DNA of 64,000 nucleotides, from contig OY829545.1 of NCBI GenBank assembly GCA_963691705.1, positions 12,415,893-12,479,892 on the forward strand. Direction: 5' to 3'. Positions 13,112 to 26,232 of the stretch are shown here, piece after piece. Position numbers and translations under genes: made by a program. Within the stretch, counting starts at the first letter, position 1. Each line of letters opens with the position of its first letter. This DNA comes from Viola odorata (taxonomy: Eukaryota; Streptophyta; Magnoliopsida; Malpighiales; Violaceae). Under the pieces are notes generated by a model. The model was not told the origin of the DNA. It worked only from the letters and a program-made list of their open reading frames with translations, and searched no databases.

Positions 13112-15541
13112 ATGTTTCACCTTCATCGCTTCAGATTATATTCTAGAAAACTCTACACTCTCACCAAATTTCAACCTTCCAATCAATTTGTTACCTTGAG
13201 TCGTGTAAAGGGTCTCGACTCCGCTCCTCCCATATCCAGCTACTCCATTTTTGTCACGGACCCTCGTTTTTTGAGAAATTACTGTTCTGTGCAAAATGGT
13301 GAAGGAGGGTCTGGTGAGTGGACTGAAGAGATCGAGTATTTAGATGAGTCTGGCGGTGTGATTTATTCAGGAAAAGGTATAAGGTCAGTGGAGCCTGGGC
13401 TTGATGACCATGTTTTGATCGGTGGCCTAAAGAAGCCGCTTTTGAATTTCTCTGCAGTTGCCAAGATTGTTGAGGTTGTGAGAAGGTGGAAATGGGGACC
13501 AGAATTGGAGACCCAACTGGACAAGCTACAATTTGTGCCAAATATGACTCATATCTTTCAAGCCATGAAGATTATTAGCGATACTGATGCATCGTTGAGT
13601 TTGTTTAAATGGGCTAGAAGGCAATCCTGGTATGTCCCAGACGACAAGTGTTATGTCATGTTGTTTGATGGGTTGAATCAAGTTAGAGATTTTGATGGGA
13701 TTCAGTCTTTGTTTGATAATATGGTGGAAGACTCTAGTAAGAACGTGGTTCCTTCATTTAGTGCCTATAATAGGGTCATTCAGTATCTGGCCAAAGCAGA
13801 GAAGATGGAGGTGTCTTTTTGTTGTTTCAAGAAGGTACAGGATTCAGGCGGTAGAATTGATATCCAAACATATAATACACTTATGACTTTATTCTTGGAT
13901 AAGGGCTTGCCTTATAAGGCATTTGAGATATATGAGTGTATGGAAGCGTCACAATGTTCATTGGATAGTTCAACATATGAGATGATGATACCAAGTTTGG
14001 CAAAATCAGGTCGCCTTGATGCTGCTTTTAAGCTTTTCCAAGAGATGAAAGCAAGGAATTTCCGTCCAAGCTTTAGCATCTTTTCCTCACTCGTTGATTC
14101 CATGGGGAAAGCAGGGAGGTTGGAGACATCAATGAAGATTTACATGGAAATGCAGGGTTTTGGGCTCAGGCCATCTGCTACCATGTACGTTTCTTTGATT
14201 GATTCATACACCAAGGCGGGGAAGTTAGATTCTGCTCTCAAGATTTGGGATGAGATGAAGAAAGCTGGCTTCAGACCTAATTTTGGGCTGTATACTTTGA
14301 TTATTGATTCCCATGCAAAGTCGGGGAAGCTTGATATTGCAATGTCTGCCTTTAAAGATATGGAGACGGCTGGATTCCTACCCACCCCATCCACATATTC
14401 ATGCCTTCTTGAAATGCATGCTGCCTCTGGACAAGTGGATTCTGCCATGAAGCTATACAATTCAATGACTAACGCAGGTTTGAGACCAGGTTTGAGCACG
14501 TATACTTCCCTTTTGACTCTCCTTGCTCATAAAAAGCTTGTGGATGTTGCTGCAAAAATTTTACTTGAAATGAAGGCTATGGGATTCTCTGCTGATGTGA
14601 GTGCCAGTGATGTTTTAATGGTTTATGTTAAGGATGGTTCTCTTGATCTTGCTTTGAAATGGCTACGCTTCATGGGTTCTTCTGGTATAAGAACAAACAA
14701 TTTTATAATCCGTCAGCTGTTTGAATCTTGTATGAAGAATGGTTTGTATGAGTCAGCAAAGCCTCTCCTTGAGACCTATGTGAACTCTGCTGCGAAAGTA
14801 GACCTCATTCTTTACACATCAATCCTTGCACATCTTGTTCGATGCCAAGAGGATCAGAATGAGAGGCATTTGATGTCAATCCTTAGTGCCACACAACAGA
14901 AGGCCCATACTTTTATGTGTGGGTTATTCACTGGTCCTGAGCAGAGGAAACAGCCAGTCCTATCCTTTGTGAGGGAGTTTTTTCAGGGTATTGACTATGA
15001 GTTAGAAGAGGGTGCTGCAAGGTACTTTGTAAATGTTCTGCTAAATTACCTTGTTCTTATGGGACAGATAAACCGAGCTCGATGTGTTTGGAAAGTTGCT
15101 TATGAAAATAAGCTTTTCCCTAAGGCAATAGTTTTTGATCAGCATATTGCTTGGTCCCTTGATGTTCGGAACTTGTCAGTGGGAGCTGCTCTTATAGCTG
15201 TTGTCCACACACTTCATAGGTTCCGGAAACGCATGTTGTATTACGGTGTTATACCAAGACGCATCAAGTTGGTTACTGGACCCACTTTGAAAATTGTGGT
15301 GGCACAGATGTTGAGCTCTGTAGAGTCCCCATTTGAGGTGAGCAAGGTGGTTCTAAGAGCTCCTGGAGACTCTGTCATGGAGTGGTTTAAGAAGCCTATT
15401 GTTCAGCAATTTCTTCTAAATGAGATACCCTCGAGAGCGGACATACTTATGCACAAGCTAAACATACTTTTTCCTAGTTCTGCACCTGAACTTAGATCGA
15501 TGTCCCCTCCCAAACCACTCATTTCAGGGAAGGCCATGTAG
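13112..15541 (+). CDS. EMB2217: Mitochondrial PPR-SMR protein, EMB2217-like
   Basis: A single uninterrupted exon of 809 codons, as in most plant PPR genes. The N-terminus is basic and aromatic (MFHLHRFRLYSRKLYTLTKF), typical of a mitochondrial presequence. Residues about 170-620 hold P-class 35-residue PPR repeats, for example TYNTLMTLFLDKGLPYKAFEI, SLVDSMGKAGRLETSMKIY and SLIDSYTKAGKLDSALKIW; these bind single-stranded RNA. From about residue 683 (LDVRNLSVGAALIAVV to RRIKLVTGP) there is an SMR-like domain, followed by the conserved tail RSMSPPKPL. This order matches At1g79490/EMB2217, an embryo-essential PPR-SMR protein in Arabidopsis. A role in mitochondrial RNA metabolism follows from the family. 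The first in-frame ATG is used and no defects are seen. Confidence 0.95.
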   Translation: MFHLHRFRLYSRKLYTLTKFQPSNQFVTLSRVKGLDSAPPISSYSIFVTDPRFLRNYCSVQNGEGGSGEWTEEIEYLDESGGVIYSGKGIRSVEPGLDDHVLIGGLKKPLLNFSAVAKIVEVVRRWKWGPELETQLDKLQFVPNMTHIFQAMKIISDTDASLSLFKWARRQSWYVPDDKCYVMLFDGLNQVRDFDGIQSLFDNMVEDSSKNVVPSFSAYNRVIQYLAKAEKMEVSFCCFKKVQDSGGRIDIQTYNTLMTLFLDKGLPYKAFEIYECMEASQCSLDSSTYEMMIPSLAKSGRLDAAFKLFQEMKARNFRPSFSIFSSLVDSMGKAGRLETSMKIYMEMQGFGLRPSATMYVSLIDSYTKAGKLDSALKIWDEMKKAGFRPNFGLYTLIIDSHAKSGKLDIAMSAFKDMETAGFLPTPSTYSCLLEMHAASGQVDSAMKLYNSMTNAGLRPGLSTYTSLLTLLAHKKLVDVAAKILLEMKAMGFSADVSASDVLMVYVKDGSLDLALKWLRFMGSSGIRTNNFIIRQLFESCMKNGLYESAKPLLETYVNSAAKVDLILYTSILAHLVRCQEDQNERHLMSILSATQQKAHTFMCGLFTGPEQRKQPVLSFVREFFQGIDYELEEGAARYFVNVLLNYLVLMGQINRARCVWKVAYENKLFPKAIVFDQHIAWSLDVRNLSVGAALIAVVHTLHRFRKRMLYYGVIPRRIKLVTGPTLKIVVAQMLSSVESPFEVSKVVLRAPGDSVMEWFKKPIVQQFLLNEIPSRADILMHKLNILFPSSAPELRSMSPPKPLISGKAM

Positions 15542-18500
15542 TTATTTATGATATTTGACATCCACTTACAGGTGATGTACTTGTACTTGTGAAATAAAAT
15601 TTTGAAGCTATTATATCTGAATTCTAAGCATGCTTTTAGTGTTCATTTTTGCTTGAGATGTAGAGAATAGGACAGCTAAGGACTCACTTTATGTTGACTG
15701 GAAAAGATGCTGGGAAATAAGAGAAATTTACCTTTTGGTCTTTTTTTTCTTCTTCCACTTTCACTTGTATGTCAAATTCAAGTTTTAAGTTTATCTTTAT
15801 AGTGTATGCCAAATATGTAATCTTTTAAAGAAGCTTGTGAAGTTTTTTTTTGCTTCCAAACATAGAAGCCTGTGAACTTGCCAATATTTTATCACTGTGA
15901 TGGGAAGTGGATGAGATTCCTCCAAGCACATGCACCCACCGTGATAAAAACCAGTGTTTAGTTGCAGATGCAAGGTCCTGGTTGCTATTTGATAATGGCT
16001 TCTCGTGGATTCTGAAAATATATAATGATTTGAAAGGTTTGCTGTGTCTTACTCTATATACATGAATTACAGTCCTATGGTTGTATCTGATCTTCCTTCA
16101 GTTCAATTAGATGTTTATCCAAAGGAACCATATCTACGTTGTCCTGTTTCTTATAAACTAATCACTAAATAGCATATTCAGTTATAGGAAAACCAATAGA
16201 AGCAACAGTTGTGTATAAAACCACCTAAAATCATTGTATGAAGCAGTGATTATATATAGCAGTCTGGCAGTTGATGGTTTATGTGTCCTCTGAATCAGCT
16301 CTGAATCACTGTATGTTGAGTCGTTGAATGATGTAGAGAAAGGGTGAGAGCAGGGCGTGGTGGTTGGCTAACGTCGGTGATTTATGTTGGTGGCTTGTTG
16401 GTTTGTGCTTAAACAAGTTAGTGGTTGCCCTCCTCTCTACAAAGACAAACAAACGAAAAGAAAGAGAGTTAGTAATAGCCCTCTACCAAATGTATTGCAG
16501 ATCAGGGCATTAACTTATTTTTGTCTGATCTATTGTGTTGGGGTTTGTGTTTTAGCCGCACCCCTGTCAAGTGCCAGCAGATTTGTTTGCAAAGGGATTG
16601 TATGTAATGGCATTTCCTGTTGAGGGATCTGTGTTGGTTTTTGCTTTGGTTGCTGGTGCTAGATTATTATTTTTATTGTTCTGCATTTCTTTTCTTATTT
16701 TGGCTAATATAATTGATTTCCAGGTGACATGTAATCTATTGCTGATTGAAGTGCTTTGTTTGCATCGGCGGCTAATTGTTAATGTCTCTGGCTGTGCTTA
16801 TGTCCTGTTATTTCTACACGTCGCGTTTTTGGATTGGTGTTGACGTTGTGCCTCAGTACATGTTGCCGCTTTTTGGCCTTAGCCAATTATTGGTTTTGGT
16901 GCCCTGGTGCTTATTAAGAATTATCTGGTATTAGTTCTTGTGATTCTTATCTCTTTTGCATTCATACTTCTCTTCTTTGTGGATTTTGAAGGTTTAGGAA
17001 GACAGGTTGATCTTTTGTGGTGGGTAGAAACGTTGTGGAGTTTTAGCTCTCCAATGTTTGTACCTTCTCTTCAAAGGAAATTATGATATTGCGCTGTTTT
17101 ATTATTGACAGGAAAGGAATGAAAGAGTGGTTTTAGAAGCTTCTCTCTGATGTTCTTAAGAAATTAGTTCTACCCATTCGCACTGCTGTAAGAATCGTAG
17201 CAGGCTAAAAATATACTGGCATACTCATGCGCTTGTAAATTTGGGGTCCAAGCGCAAGGCTATATGACAGCTATATAATATTTCTTTTCTACTGTGTGTC
17301 TGTCTTTGTGATCTCTGTCCACCTTACAGCAATTGCTTTACAGGAAAAGTCTTTCATCATTTACTCGTATCATAGCCATGAATGGAAACATTGAAAAGAT
17401 GGATGGAGAGTTTTTCACTGGACTCATGACTGATATGGCTACTGACAAAGTGCTTGCACTTGGCTCAGTCAAGACATTCCCCTATGACATGGCTAGAGCA
17501 ATTGCTCAGATGCTATGGCTAGTCAATTTAACTGCAGTTTCTTGACTAGTTTATTTCTTCTTTCCATTGGAAACTGACTTACGGTTATACTGCTAGATCA
17601 GCTAGTCCGTATCAAGAGGAATGAAATGCAACTGTCGGTGGGTCTAATCGGATGCGCTTTTTTTCGTGCATGGAAATATGAGTGAGGACTTCTTCTGGCA
17701 TCACTATCCTGGGGTAAGATTTACATGGTTCCTGGTGGATTTTCTTGTTCGAAATTGATTTCTTGTTAGTGGCTGCTCTCATTTTGTATCTTCTGCTCTG
17801 TGCGTAGAAATGCATAGTTCAGTCACAATGGAATGGATTGACCAGTACAACTGGTTTTTTTAACATTAACCGAATCGAACCAAACCGATTCGAGGTATCG
17901 AGGATAGTTTTTATAACAATGAATCTTAGCCAATAACGAGGACCGATTCAACTCTCTATCAATTTATTGGATTTAGTTTGAATCCCTGAATTGTTGAGTT
18001 AGTTAATTGACGAGTCAATAAAGAAAAACTGAGAACGAGATAGGGTTACAGTGCACATACAAAGAGGAGTAAAAGAGAGGGGCCGGCCGGCCGGCCATTA
18101 TCCCTTTTTTATCTTAGACAAATAACATCACATTTTCCGCGAAGGAGAACGAGGATGAGAATCTTTGAAAAAGTTTCCTACTCCATCATGCACGTAACGT
18201 AACTATCAGTTTATTAACTCCACATTTTTCTCTCACTTTTCTTTCTTTTTTAATTCATTCATGCCACTAGTGTGTATTTATTACTCCTAATAAATAGTGT
18301 TATATACTAGTAATAAATTAATACTTAACTCGATTTTAAGATCGAGTTTGAAAAATTGAGAAAATAAATATGGGAGAATGAATCTATGATGGGTTCAACT
18401 ATATTCTGAACAAAGTAATTGTGCCGAAATAAATTGACGAGTAGTTTTAATCTTCTATCACTTTTAAAAAAATTCTACATTAATCCTCAAATTTGATAAT

Positions 18501-18892
18501 TTGTTATGTTAGTATTATATTTGTTACTCACGCCCTTCAACAATTGCGTTTATTACACGCTCCATGAGGATGCGAATGTCAACTACCTAACTACGATCGT
18601 CATGTCATCAATCAGCAGCCCAGGAACTATAGTAATAGCAGGCAGTGTGTATTAGGCCATGACTAAAAGACGACAAAACGAAACAACAAACAACCCTGAA
18701 AAATAAATAAATACTAATAAGAATCTATGACTTTTTAGCCACGTAGGAACTGTTAACAGATCTTTTGATTTGTCATTCCTTTCTTCTTTCTGGAGTGAAT
18801 TTTCAAGAACCATGGCATATCTTGAGTTTATTTGACTTCAAGAACCAAAACCATACTGGTAATAGAATCAAGAAACCAAAAAACAAAGAAAG
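15542..18892. other. Long intergenic region, no recognisable gene
   Basis: It should contain the PPR 3' UTR and the receptor-kinase promoter. Reading frames at 16384-16843 and 17333-17545 are short and match no family I know. T-rich tracts followed by CAG occur at about 16720, so 3' UTR introns or a non-coding transcript are possible but not shown. I see no tRNA or transposon signature. Confidence 0.45.
18081..18096. repeat. (GGCC)4 palindromic microsatellite
   Basis: A perfect self-complementary run of four GGCC units in otherwise AT-rich DNA, about 800 bp upstream of the receptor kinase. Confidence 0.9.
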
Positions 18893-20869
18893 ATGGGCAA
18901 TCCTGATTTGTTGGTTTTTTCAATTTCCTTTTCTCTCCTGTTTCTCACATATGCTTCTTCTGCTGCTCCTAATCTGCCATCATCATCAGTTACTTGCCCC
19001 ATGGATCTTAACTATGTCTTGAGGATCCCATGGAACAGCTCTCTCTGCCAAAATTTCCACCCACCACAAAACGGCAGCCCCACCACTCCAAACGGCAGCA
19101 CTCCCTCCAACTCCAAGCTACCATGTTGTAGAACTCTTCTCTCCTTATTTGGTGTTGCCCTTGCTCAACATCTCAAAGAAACCTCCTTTTTCCACCTCCA
19201 AGATTTGAACACTTCCATTTCTTGCCTCCAAGATTACCAAACAAAGCTTCAATCTTTATCTCTTGATACCAATCTGGTATCTTATTGTTTAGACCCTATG
19301 CAGTTTGTTATATCAGCTGACATATGCGCCCGTATAGAGACATCTAAAGACTGGGCTAAGCAGCTTGGTGCATCAACTGCTCTTGACACAGCTTGCAGGC
19401 CTGATCTCACTGACTTCACTGCCTGTGATGGGTGTGTAAGAGCTGGATACAGGGTTCAGTCTGCTCTGCTGGAAATTGATGGTAATCAAACTCATGCGTT
19501 GGATTGTTTTTACTTTGCAATTCTTTATGCTGGTGGTATTGTTAATGAGTACGGTCCTGAAAGTGATGGTGCTGTTGAATGTATATTTGGGTTGGATTTA
19601 AATACAAGTGTTGGGTCGTCATCTAGGAGAAGTAACTCAGCTCTTGTTTTTGGAGTAACTGGTGCTGGTGTTGCTGTTTTTGTCATGTCTAGTTTGGTAG
19701 GATTGTATGTTTGGTATGATAGGAAATGGAGAAGGAGAAAGGACTCGAGGTTTTGTTCTGATCCAGAGGAACAAGGGTCTAGGCCGAAATTGAGGCCGAA
19801 TACAGGATCAATTTGGTTTAAACTTCAGGATCTCGAGAAAGCTACTGACGGGTTTTCACAAAAGAATTTTGTAGGAAGAGGTGGGTTTGGTTTTGTTTAC
19901 AAAGGGGTTTTAGCGGATGGGACAGTGGTGGCTGTTAAGAGGATTGTAGAATCTGATTTTCAAGGAGATGCAGAATTTCGCAATGAAGTTGAGATCATAA
20001 GCAATCTGAAGCACAGGAATTTGCTGCCGCTTAGAGGGTGTTGTATGGTTGATGAAGCAGAGGATTATAATGATGGAGGGAGTAAATGGTATCTTGTTTA
20101 TGATTACATGCCGAATGGAAATCTTGATGACCATTTGTTCCCATCATCGGATAAAGGAATTCAGAAACCACACCTAAGTTGGCCACAAAGGAAGAACATC
20201 ATTTTGGATGTGGCCAAGGGATTAGCTTATTTGCACTATGGAGTAAAGCCTGCGATATATCACAGAGATATAAAGGCCACAAATATATTGTTAGATGCGG
20301 ATATGAGAGCAAGAGTGGCTGATTTTGGGTTGGCAAAGCAGAGTAGGGAAGGGCAGTCTCATCTTACTACAAGAGTGGCTGGAACTCATGGTTACTTAGC
20401 TCCTGAATATGCTCTCTACGGTCAACTGACTGAAAAGAGTGATGTTTATAGTTTCGGGGTGGTCGTTTTGGAGATATTGTGCGGCAGAAAAGCCCTCGAT
20501 TTGTCTTCATCGGGGTCACCTCGTGCTTTCTTGATCACTGATTGGGCTTGGTCGTTGGTGAAGTCTGGAAAAGTGGAACAGGCTTTGGATGCTTCTTTGT
20601 TTCGGGATGAAGATTCTTCCAATTCAAATCCAAGGGGGATATTGGAACGGTTTTTGCTGGTAGGGATTTTGTGTTCTCATGTGATGGTTGCTCTAAGGCC
20701 GACAGTTTTGGATGCACTAAAAATGTTAGAAGGAGATATTGAAGTTCCACCAATTCCTGATCGGCCAATGCCTCTTGGCCATCCTTCTTTCTTTAATGAT
20801 ATCTGTTCTTTCAGCATCTCCCCGATATTAAGCGGTCCTAAATTACATGCTGGAGACATGCTAAGGTAA
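18893..20869 (+). CDS. SPARK-domain receptor-like protein kinase, At1g11050-like
   Basis: An intronless frame of 658 codons. Residues 1-25 are a signal peptide. Residues about 35-235 are a Cys-rich extracellular SPARK-type domain ([13 protein letters not shown] at the start, [10 protein letters not shown] later) with several N-glycosylation sites. A membrane helix spans about 249-274, followed by basic KWRRRK as a stop-transfer signal. The kinase domain runs from about 323: glycine loop [11 protein letters not shown], Lys349 in [13 protein letters not shown] with catalytic Asp459, DFG at 477-479, and activation-loop APEY at 503-506. All catalytic residues are present, making it an RD Ser/Thr kinase of the plasma membrane. 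It resembles Arabidopsis At1g11050; its ligand is unknown. In Arabidopsis the At1g11040 DnaJ gene is next door, as it nearly is here. Confidence 0.96.
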   Translation: MGNPDLLVFSISFSLLFLTYASSAAPNLPSSSVTCPMDLNYVLRIPWNSSLCQNFHPPQNGSPTTPNGSTPSNSKLPCCRTLLSLFGVALAQHLKETSFFHLQDLNTSISCLQDYQTKLQSLSLDTNLVSYCLDPMQFVISADICARIETSKDWAKQLGASTALDTACRPDLTDFTACDGCVRAGYRVQSALLEIDGNQTHALDCFYFAILYAGGIVNEYGPESDGAVECIFGLDLNTSVGSSSRRSNSALVFGVTGAGVAVFVMSSLVGLYVWYDRKWRRRKDSRFCSDPEEQGSRPKLRPNTGSIWFKLQDLEKATDGFSQKNFVGRGGFGFVYKGVLADGTVVAVKRIVESDFQGDAEFRNEVEIISNLKHRNLLPLRGCCMVDEAEDYNDGGSKWYLVYDYMPNGNLDDHLFPSSDKGIQKPHLSWPQRKNIILDVAKGLAYLHYGVKPAIYHRDIKATNILLDADMRARVADFGLAKQSREGQSHLTTRVAGTHGYLAPEYALYGQLTEKSDVYSFGVVVLEILCGRKALDLSSSGSPRAFLITDWAWSLVKSGKVEQALDASLFRDEDSSNSNPRGILERFLLVGILCSHVMVALRPTVLDALKMLEGDIEVPPIPDRPMPLGHPSFFNDICSFSISPILSGPKLHAGDMLR

Positions 20870-23800
20870 GGAGTTAGTCTCAGAATCTTGTCTCTTTCAA
20901 ATGGGGTGTGTACAGTTAGAAGACTTGTGCATTGAGGCATGTATCCATGCGCGGATGGTAATCCCTGAGCCTCTTTATTCAAGATGTGGGGTGTTCAAGG
21001 ACAACAACTTGTGGCAGAGGTTTTTTTCAGCGAACTATTTGTGGCAGAGTTTGATTGTATCATATAACCCCAAACGGTGGGCGTCAGCTTGATGACTCAT
21101 TCTGCGGCACGAGATGGAGTTTTGCGTTGTCTCGCAGGAAGCAAGAATTGCTTTAAGGATTCAGTTTGACTGCATTTGGATTTAACAAACTGCCTTCTCA
21201 GGTGAAAGTTACTTACTCCGTTATCGTTCTTCCGGTCTTGTCAGTGATGGAAAGCCAACCCGAATTATCTGCGGAAAGGTAATTCGGAGGAGAGTTAGAA
21301 CTGTTGACAATGTTTTTAACCGTTCTTGCAACCTCGGGTTTGTTTTCTCATGCTTCCACAACAGAGCTCTCATAGAATGTTACTACGAGTTGTTCTTAAC
21401 TAGGATGCATTCGTCTCAGTTATGTGCATTATTAGAACCGAGTTTCCAGTTCCCAAGTGTGATCGCTCAGAGGCTTACTGAAGAACTGCAGGGAATACAT
21501 ACTAAGGGCGTTTCATCACTTCCAGATGAATGTGGTAACATATTTTAGATTATCTTCCAGTTAGTTGAGTAAAGACAGATCCAAGAAACAACATTCTGAT
21601 AGAAATGTGTTAACGTACGTAGGCACTACTATATAGCTTGGTACTCCAATACAAATCTGTATATATTACTAAAATATGATGCTTGATTGATATATGGTGG
21701 AGATATTTCCTTTACTGGAAAGGGTTTTCTTCTTTTTCCATACTAATTGTTTATTGTGGAGATATAAAGTTGCAACTTTTTGTGGGGGATTCTAAAGAAA
21801 TTGATGCTAAAGTGAATTGGATAAGCAAGGTTTAGAAATGATAATATTATATCAATAATACAGCAAAACTATATGATATGAGGCAATGCTTTCCGATTGT
21901 TTTATGGACAAGAAAAGGAAAATGGGCTAGCCGGCGCAACAGTTTATTGTGGACGCGACCGCGACCACTCTGAGGGTAGATTCCACCTCTAACATAAGTA
22001 AGGGTGTAAGTAATTTCGAGAGTCGATTAGAATTTTGGGGCTTACCAACCCAAAAAAAAGAAGATAAGTGAGTGGCCTGGCCTTGCGTGGATGATTTGAA
22101 AGTCAAGGGTTGAAAGGGCTGGTTGGATAGAGGAGAAGACTACACACATCTTCTTGACTCTAATTAATTTAAGAGAATTTAAGAGGGAGCAGTTGTTGTA
22201 GTTGTTGTTGTTTAGGGATTATGTGGACAGAAAGATTGTGGTTTCTAGGAAGGTGGGTGCACTTATTACTTTTTATTAGAGAATGTGAGAGAATTTGCTT
22301 TGAGTTTGACCAGAAAGGGGGTCTTGGCTTTTGGGCCTACTAGCAGCATTTTTTTCTGTAATTTTTTTATTGAATTTCATTAAATTGGATTGAATTAATA
22401 AATTATTATTTCTAATATTTGAATAATTCGAATGTGATTGAATAAATTTTATCTAAAATGATTGGTGAATTTGATGATAGTCGCTTTATTAATTTAGTGA
22501 TATTATGAAAAAAAGGATTGTTCCTTCCTTGCATCTCTTTTAAATTGCTTCTTCTTTTCTGTTGTAGTGCATGATGAAAGTATGCAAGTAACTAAGTCTA
22601 CAATCTTAAACATTTTCTATTTCTATATATTTGATTCCCCCTTGTCTCTCGAGGCTAATTTAGCTCTCGATCTCACTTCTCCCTATTCTTACTTTCATCA
22701 TGCACCTTCTAGATCTAGTGTGTTCATTCGTTCCTTATCCCGCGTGATGTAATGGCATAACACCTGTTTTTCCTTCTCATAACCCCAAAAAAAAGGTGCA
22801 AATAATTCATGGGAAGTGAAAAAACTTGTATGCAATTATTTTATGGCGTCAGTGTGTATTAATGACATACCTTCGTCACATGTTTGAACGAAAAAGTTGG
22901 ACAACAACAATGATAAAACCAAATCGTAACAATCATCAGAAGGCATATTTTTTTAGTTGTTTTAAGGAGTATAAGGAAAGAATTACACATCTTTTGCTTA
23001 CCAGAATGCAACAAATCCCGACCTGTAGTTTTTACTTTTGGACCACCATGGAATGAAATGACAATTAGGGGGTACTCATCATCTGATCTCACCGTTCATA
23101 AGGACCTTTTCCAATTCCATATTTGTCATCCCTAGTCTCCTCCCCACTTTCCACACTCCACGTTTCACCAATATGTGTATATACACGTCTCTAAAAGTGG
23201 AAGCAGATAAATCCATCTTGTTCCTCCACTACCAGTGGAACTCATGAAGGATAACAGAAGTCACACCTTCGGAAACCAATCAATATCGCAACTGCATAAT
23301 TGGATAACAGCAGTCATCACTTTCAGGAACACGATAGATCGTTGAACCCTGTTTGTCAGGTTAAAATGGTCCGATCCATCCAGCTGGTTAGTGGCAATCC
23401 AAACAGCAGTCTGCTCATCTGCGCAAATAAAGACAGGTAAAGTTATCGCTCCATCAAGTGTAGCGGCATGAGAAATAGAGAAAGTGAATGCTAAGAGATC
23501 AATCCCCCTCCTAACACATAGACCTGTGATGCAAAGGGACAGTATTTACAAGAGAAGATGGAGAGAACAAGAAAATTTGATGCATGGATCACAAGAACCA
23601 TGCGATTTACCAGCAGACGGTTCCACTGCTGATTTATCCACAAACATACTTAGCAGGTATTGACATTTCTGGATGCTCAACAAAATTAAGAATATCCTCC
23701 GTTATATTCCTAAAACACTCTTGCAACCTGATTGAGAAACTGGAATTTGAAACAACCCAGAACAGGTATCTGGACACTAAAGTCATCAAGGAGCTGAACA

Positions 23801-26232
23801 GAGGTTGAAAAAATGAAGATAATGTTGACGATTGTCATAATCAGCTAACTGTATAGAAGTAGACAGGAAATCCCTGCAAAAGTGATTTAGATTTCCTATG
23901 AAAGAGATTATAACAGCACAATTTTATAATCTAACTGTAACTGCACCAACAAGCGAAAGCATGGAAGCACGGACGTCGGACAAAAACAATTTTGGAGGCA
24001 ACCAGAATCAAAGAGGCCATTATGGGAACAGTTGTTATGTTAAATAGGTTTCAGATGGATGGAGTAATCAGAGGCTGGTTACCAAGCCTTCAAATCATAA
24101 CAAATTTCAACAAACTATGCAGTGGGAGGTAAAGAGAAAAATGACTGTGCAGAAGAAAAAGGAGTTGAGGTCACACTGGTTTTTGGTGGTAGCATTTGGA
24201 TAACATCTAACTAGAATCCTAGCGTTCAAGCAGCAGCATGTGTTGCTTTTGGACTGATTTGGTTTGTTGAGGCCTGCTACAGCATTCCATACCAAAATGA
24301 AGAAAGCTCAAACTTATGCTCAATGACAAAAAAGAAAGAAATAGGACAAACATGGCAAGACTGACCAACTAATCCAAATCCACAAGACACATGCAGAGAA
24401 ATAGCTAGGATTTACACAGCAGATTAACTAAGTTAATAGACAAAAAGTCACCCAGGAGAACATGCTTACTACGCAAGCTACTTCTACCAACTAAAGCAAA
24501 CATCAGAGTATCCCTTATCAAGTACAAAGGAATATCACCAAATGACCAAGTCAAGATAAAGGAAACATACAGGATCAGATATCTAGTATCATGTACATAT
24601 GGAATTGTATTCCGATGTGTTGGTTTAATAGGTAAAGCAATCTTGTTCTAATTCAGATCCATCCAATAATATCTTTATCACTATGCTTATCAAAACCGGA
24701 AAGCAGTTGAACTGTATGGAATAGTAGACACGAGAAAATTAAATAATCATGACCTGTAACAGGAAAAATGTATTATGGATGTCGTTTACCATGAAAAACA
24801 GAATTGAAATGTAGGAGAAAACTACTGCCCATTGAGAGCCATGCCATTAAGGTAACATCTCCTATATCTTCTTTTTTTGAGTGATTAGATCTTATTTTAT
24901 CAGCTGTAATCCCACATTTCATTTCATTTAAAAATTAGAGACACATCATATCTTGGTCTAAAACGTGTGCTCTCTCAGTTTGAAACGTCCTGGGTGGTTG
25001 GCATGCAACAACAAGTAAGCTGATACATGAGAAACTACTAAAAGATATGCAAGAATTATGATAGATACAATGGTTTAGAAAAACAGCCAACAATAGTTTC
25101 TCTTCTAAGAATTTAGAAGGAATGTGTTTTTTTTTTTAACTCCAAAATACAATTTCCACAAAACAAATCAATTCTCAAATAAAAGAAAAGAAAAAGGGTT
25201 TTCAATAACACTTTATTTCCATTTTCCGCACTACAAACCATTTATCAATACCCAAAACAATTCTTGATTTCCCACCAATGCACCCACTCTAGAGAAACCC
25301 AAACGAAGAAAAAGGAAATGCATAGCCTTACAGGAAAAAAGAAATCAAAATCAACTTAAAAATTAACTTGAAAGAAAAAGACCTAATTTGGCAATCATCA
25401 AGACCAAGCAATAACTCATGCTCAAATAGCTCTCTGAGTTGACAATATCAATTATCACCATCATCACTTCCAGCCAAAATGCAGACATCTATAAGCATAC
25501 AAAAGCGTTCATTCAAATATGTAAGCTTACTAGCTCAGGGATCCTCAATATATCAAATCTTCTCTTTTTAATTTTTTGAAACACCAACCTTGGCTACTAG
25601 ACTTGACACTTGTCCAACCTTTGGGGTAAAATTGAAAGTGCAGACACAAGGGAAGAATATCATGAGCACATCAAACAAGCAATTTCATTCACTTGTGATG
25701 GAGTTTTATGTTCATCTTCACATTAATTACGATACAATTTGAACCTCGCATAGCTTATGAGTCATCAAATGAAAATGAGCAAATTCTCCTCAGGAAAACA
25801 CAACCAATCATTAAGGCATCATATGATATACAGACAAAGATTGGGAAAACTAAAACATAAAGTTTATGCATCTATAGGATCATATGATGCAACAATCCAT
25901 TTCAAATTCATTTGAGGCATACATTTATACCCTACGATACAATGTGAACCTTCCATAGCTTATGAGTCATCAAATGAAAATGAGCAAATTCTCCTCAGGA
26001 AAACACAGCCAATCGTTAAGGCATCATATGATATACAAACAGAGATTGGGAAAACTAAAACATAAAGTTTATGCATCTATCGGATCATATGATGCAACAA
26101 TCCATTTCAAATTCATTTGAGGCATACATTTATTACCAATATCTAGAGTGCTGAGACAAATATTAATACGGGAAAGCAAGACTAAGTGACTGTAAATACC
26201 TATGGAAATGGGCAACAGAGGAGCCAAGAGAA
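20870..26232. other. Five-kb intergenic stretch between convergent RLK and MOS2 genes
   Basis: The two flanking genes end toward this DNA, so it holds both 3' UTRs. I found no coding family, tRNA or LTR. The short frames at 22567-23090, 23584-23808 and 24107-24295 match nothing and do not join through splice sites. The one clear structure is a 205-bp tandem duplication at 25728-26133, close to the MOS2 stop. Confidence 0.5.
25728..26133. repeat. Tandem duplication, period about 205 bp
   Basis: Two adjacent copies, about 25728-25929 and 25933-26133, begin TACGATACAAT and end GGCATACATTTAT. They differ at only a few positions (for example CTATAGGATC versus CTATCGGATC), so the duplication is recent. 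It sits just past the MOS2 stop, in the likely 3' UTR or terminator region. Confidence 0.93.

Noticed and set aside
16384..17545. Short frames downstream of the PPR gene as small genes
   Set aside because: No family resemblance, no shared splice structure, and ordinary length for AT-rich DNA. They may be part of an untranslated transcript.
22567..24295. Short frames between the receptor kinase and MOS2
   Set aside because: No recognisable motif, and they do not connect by splice sites.
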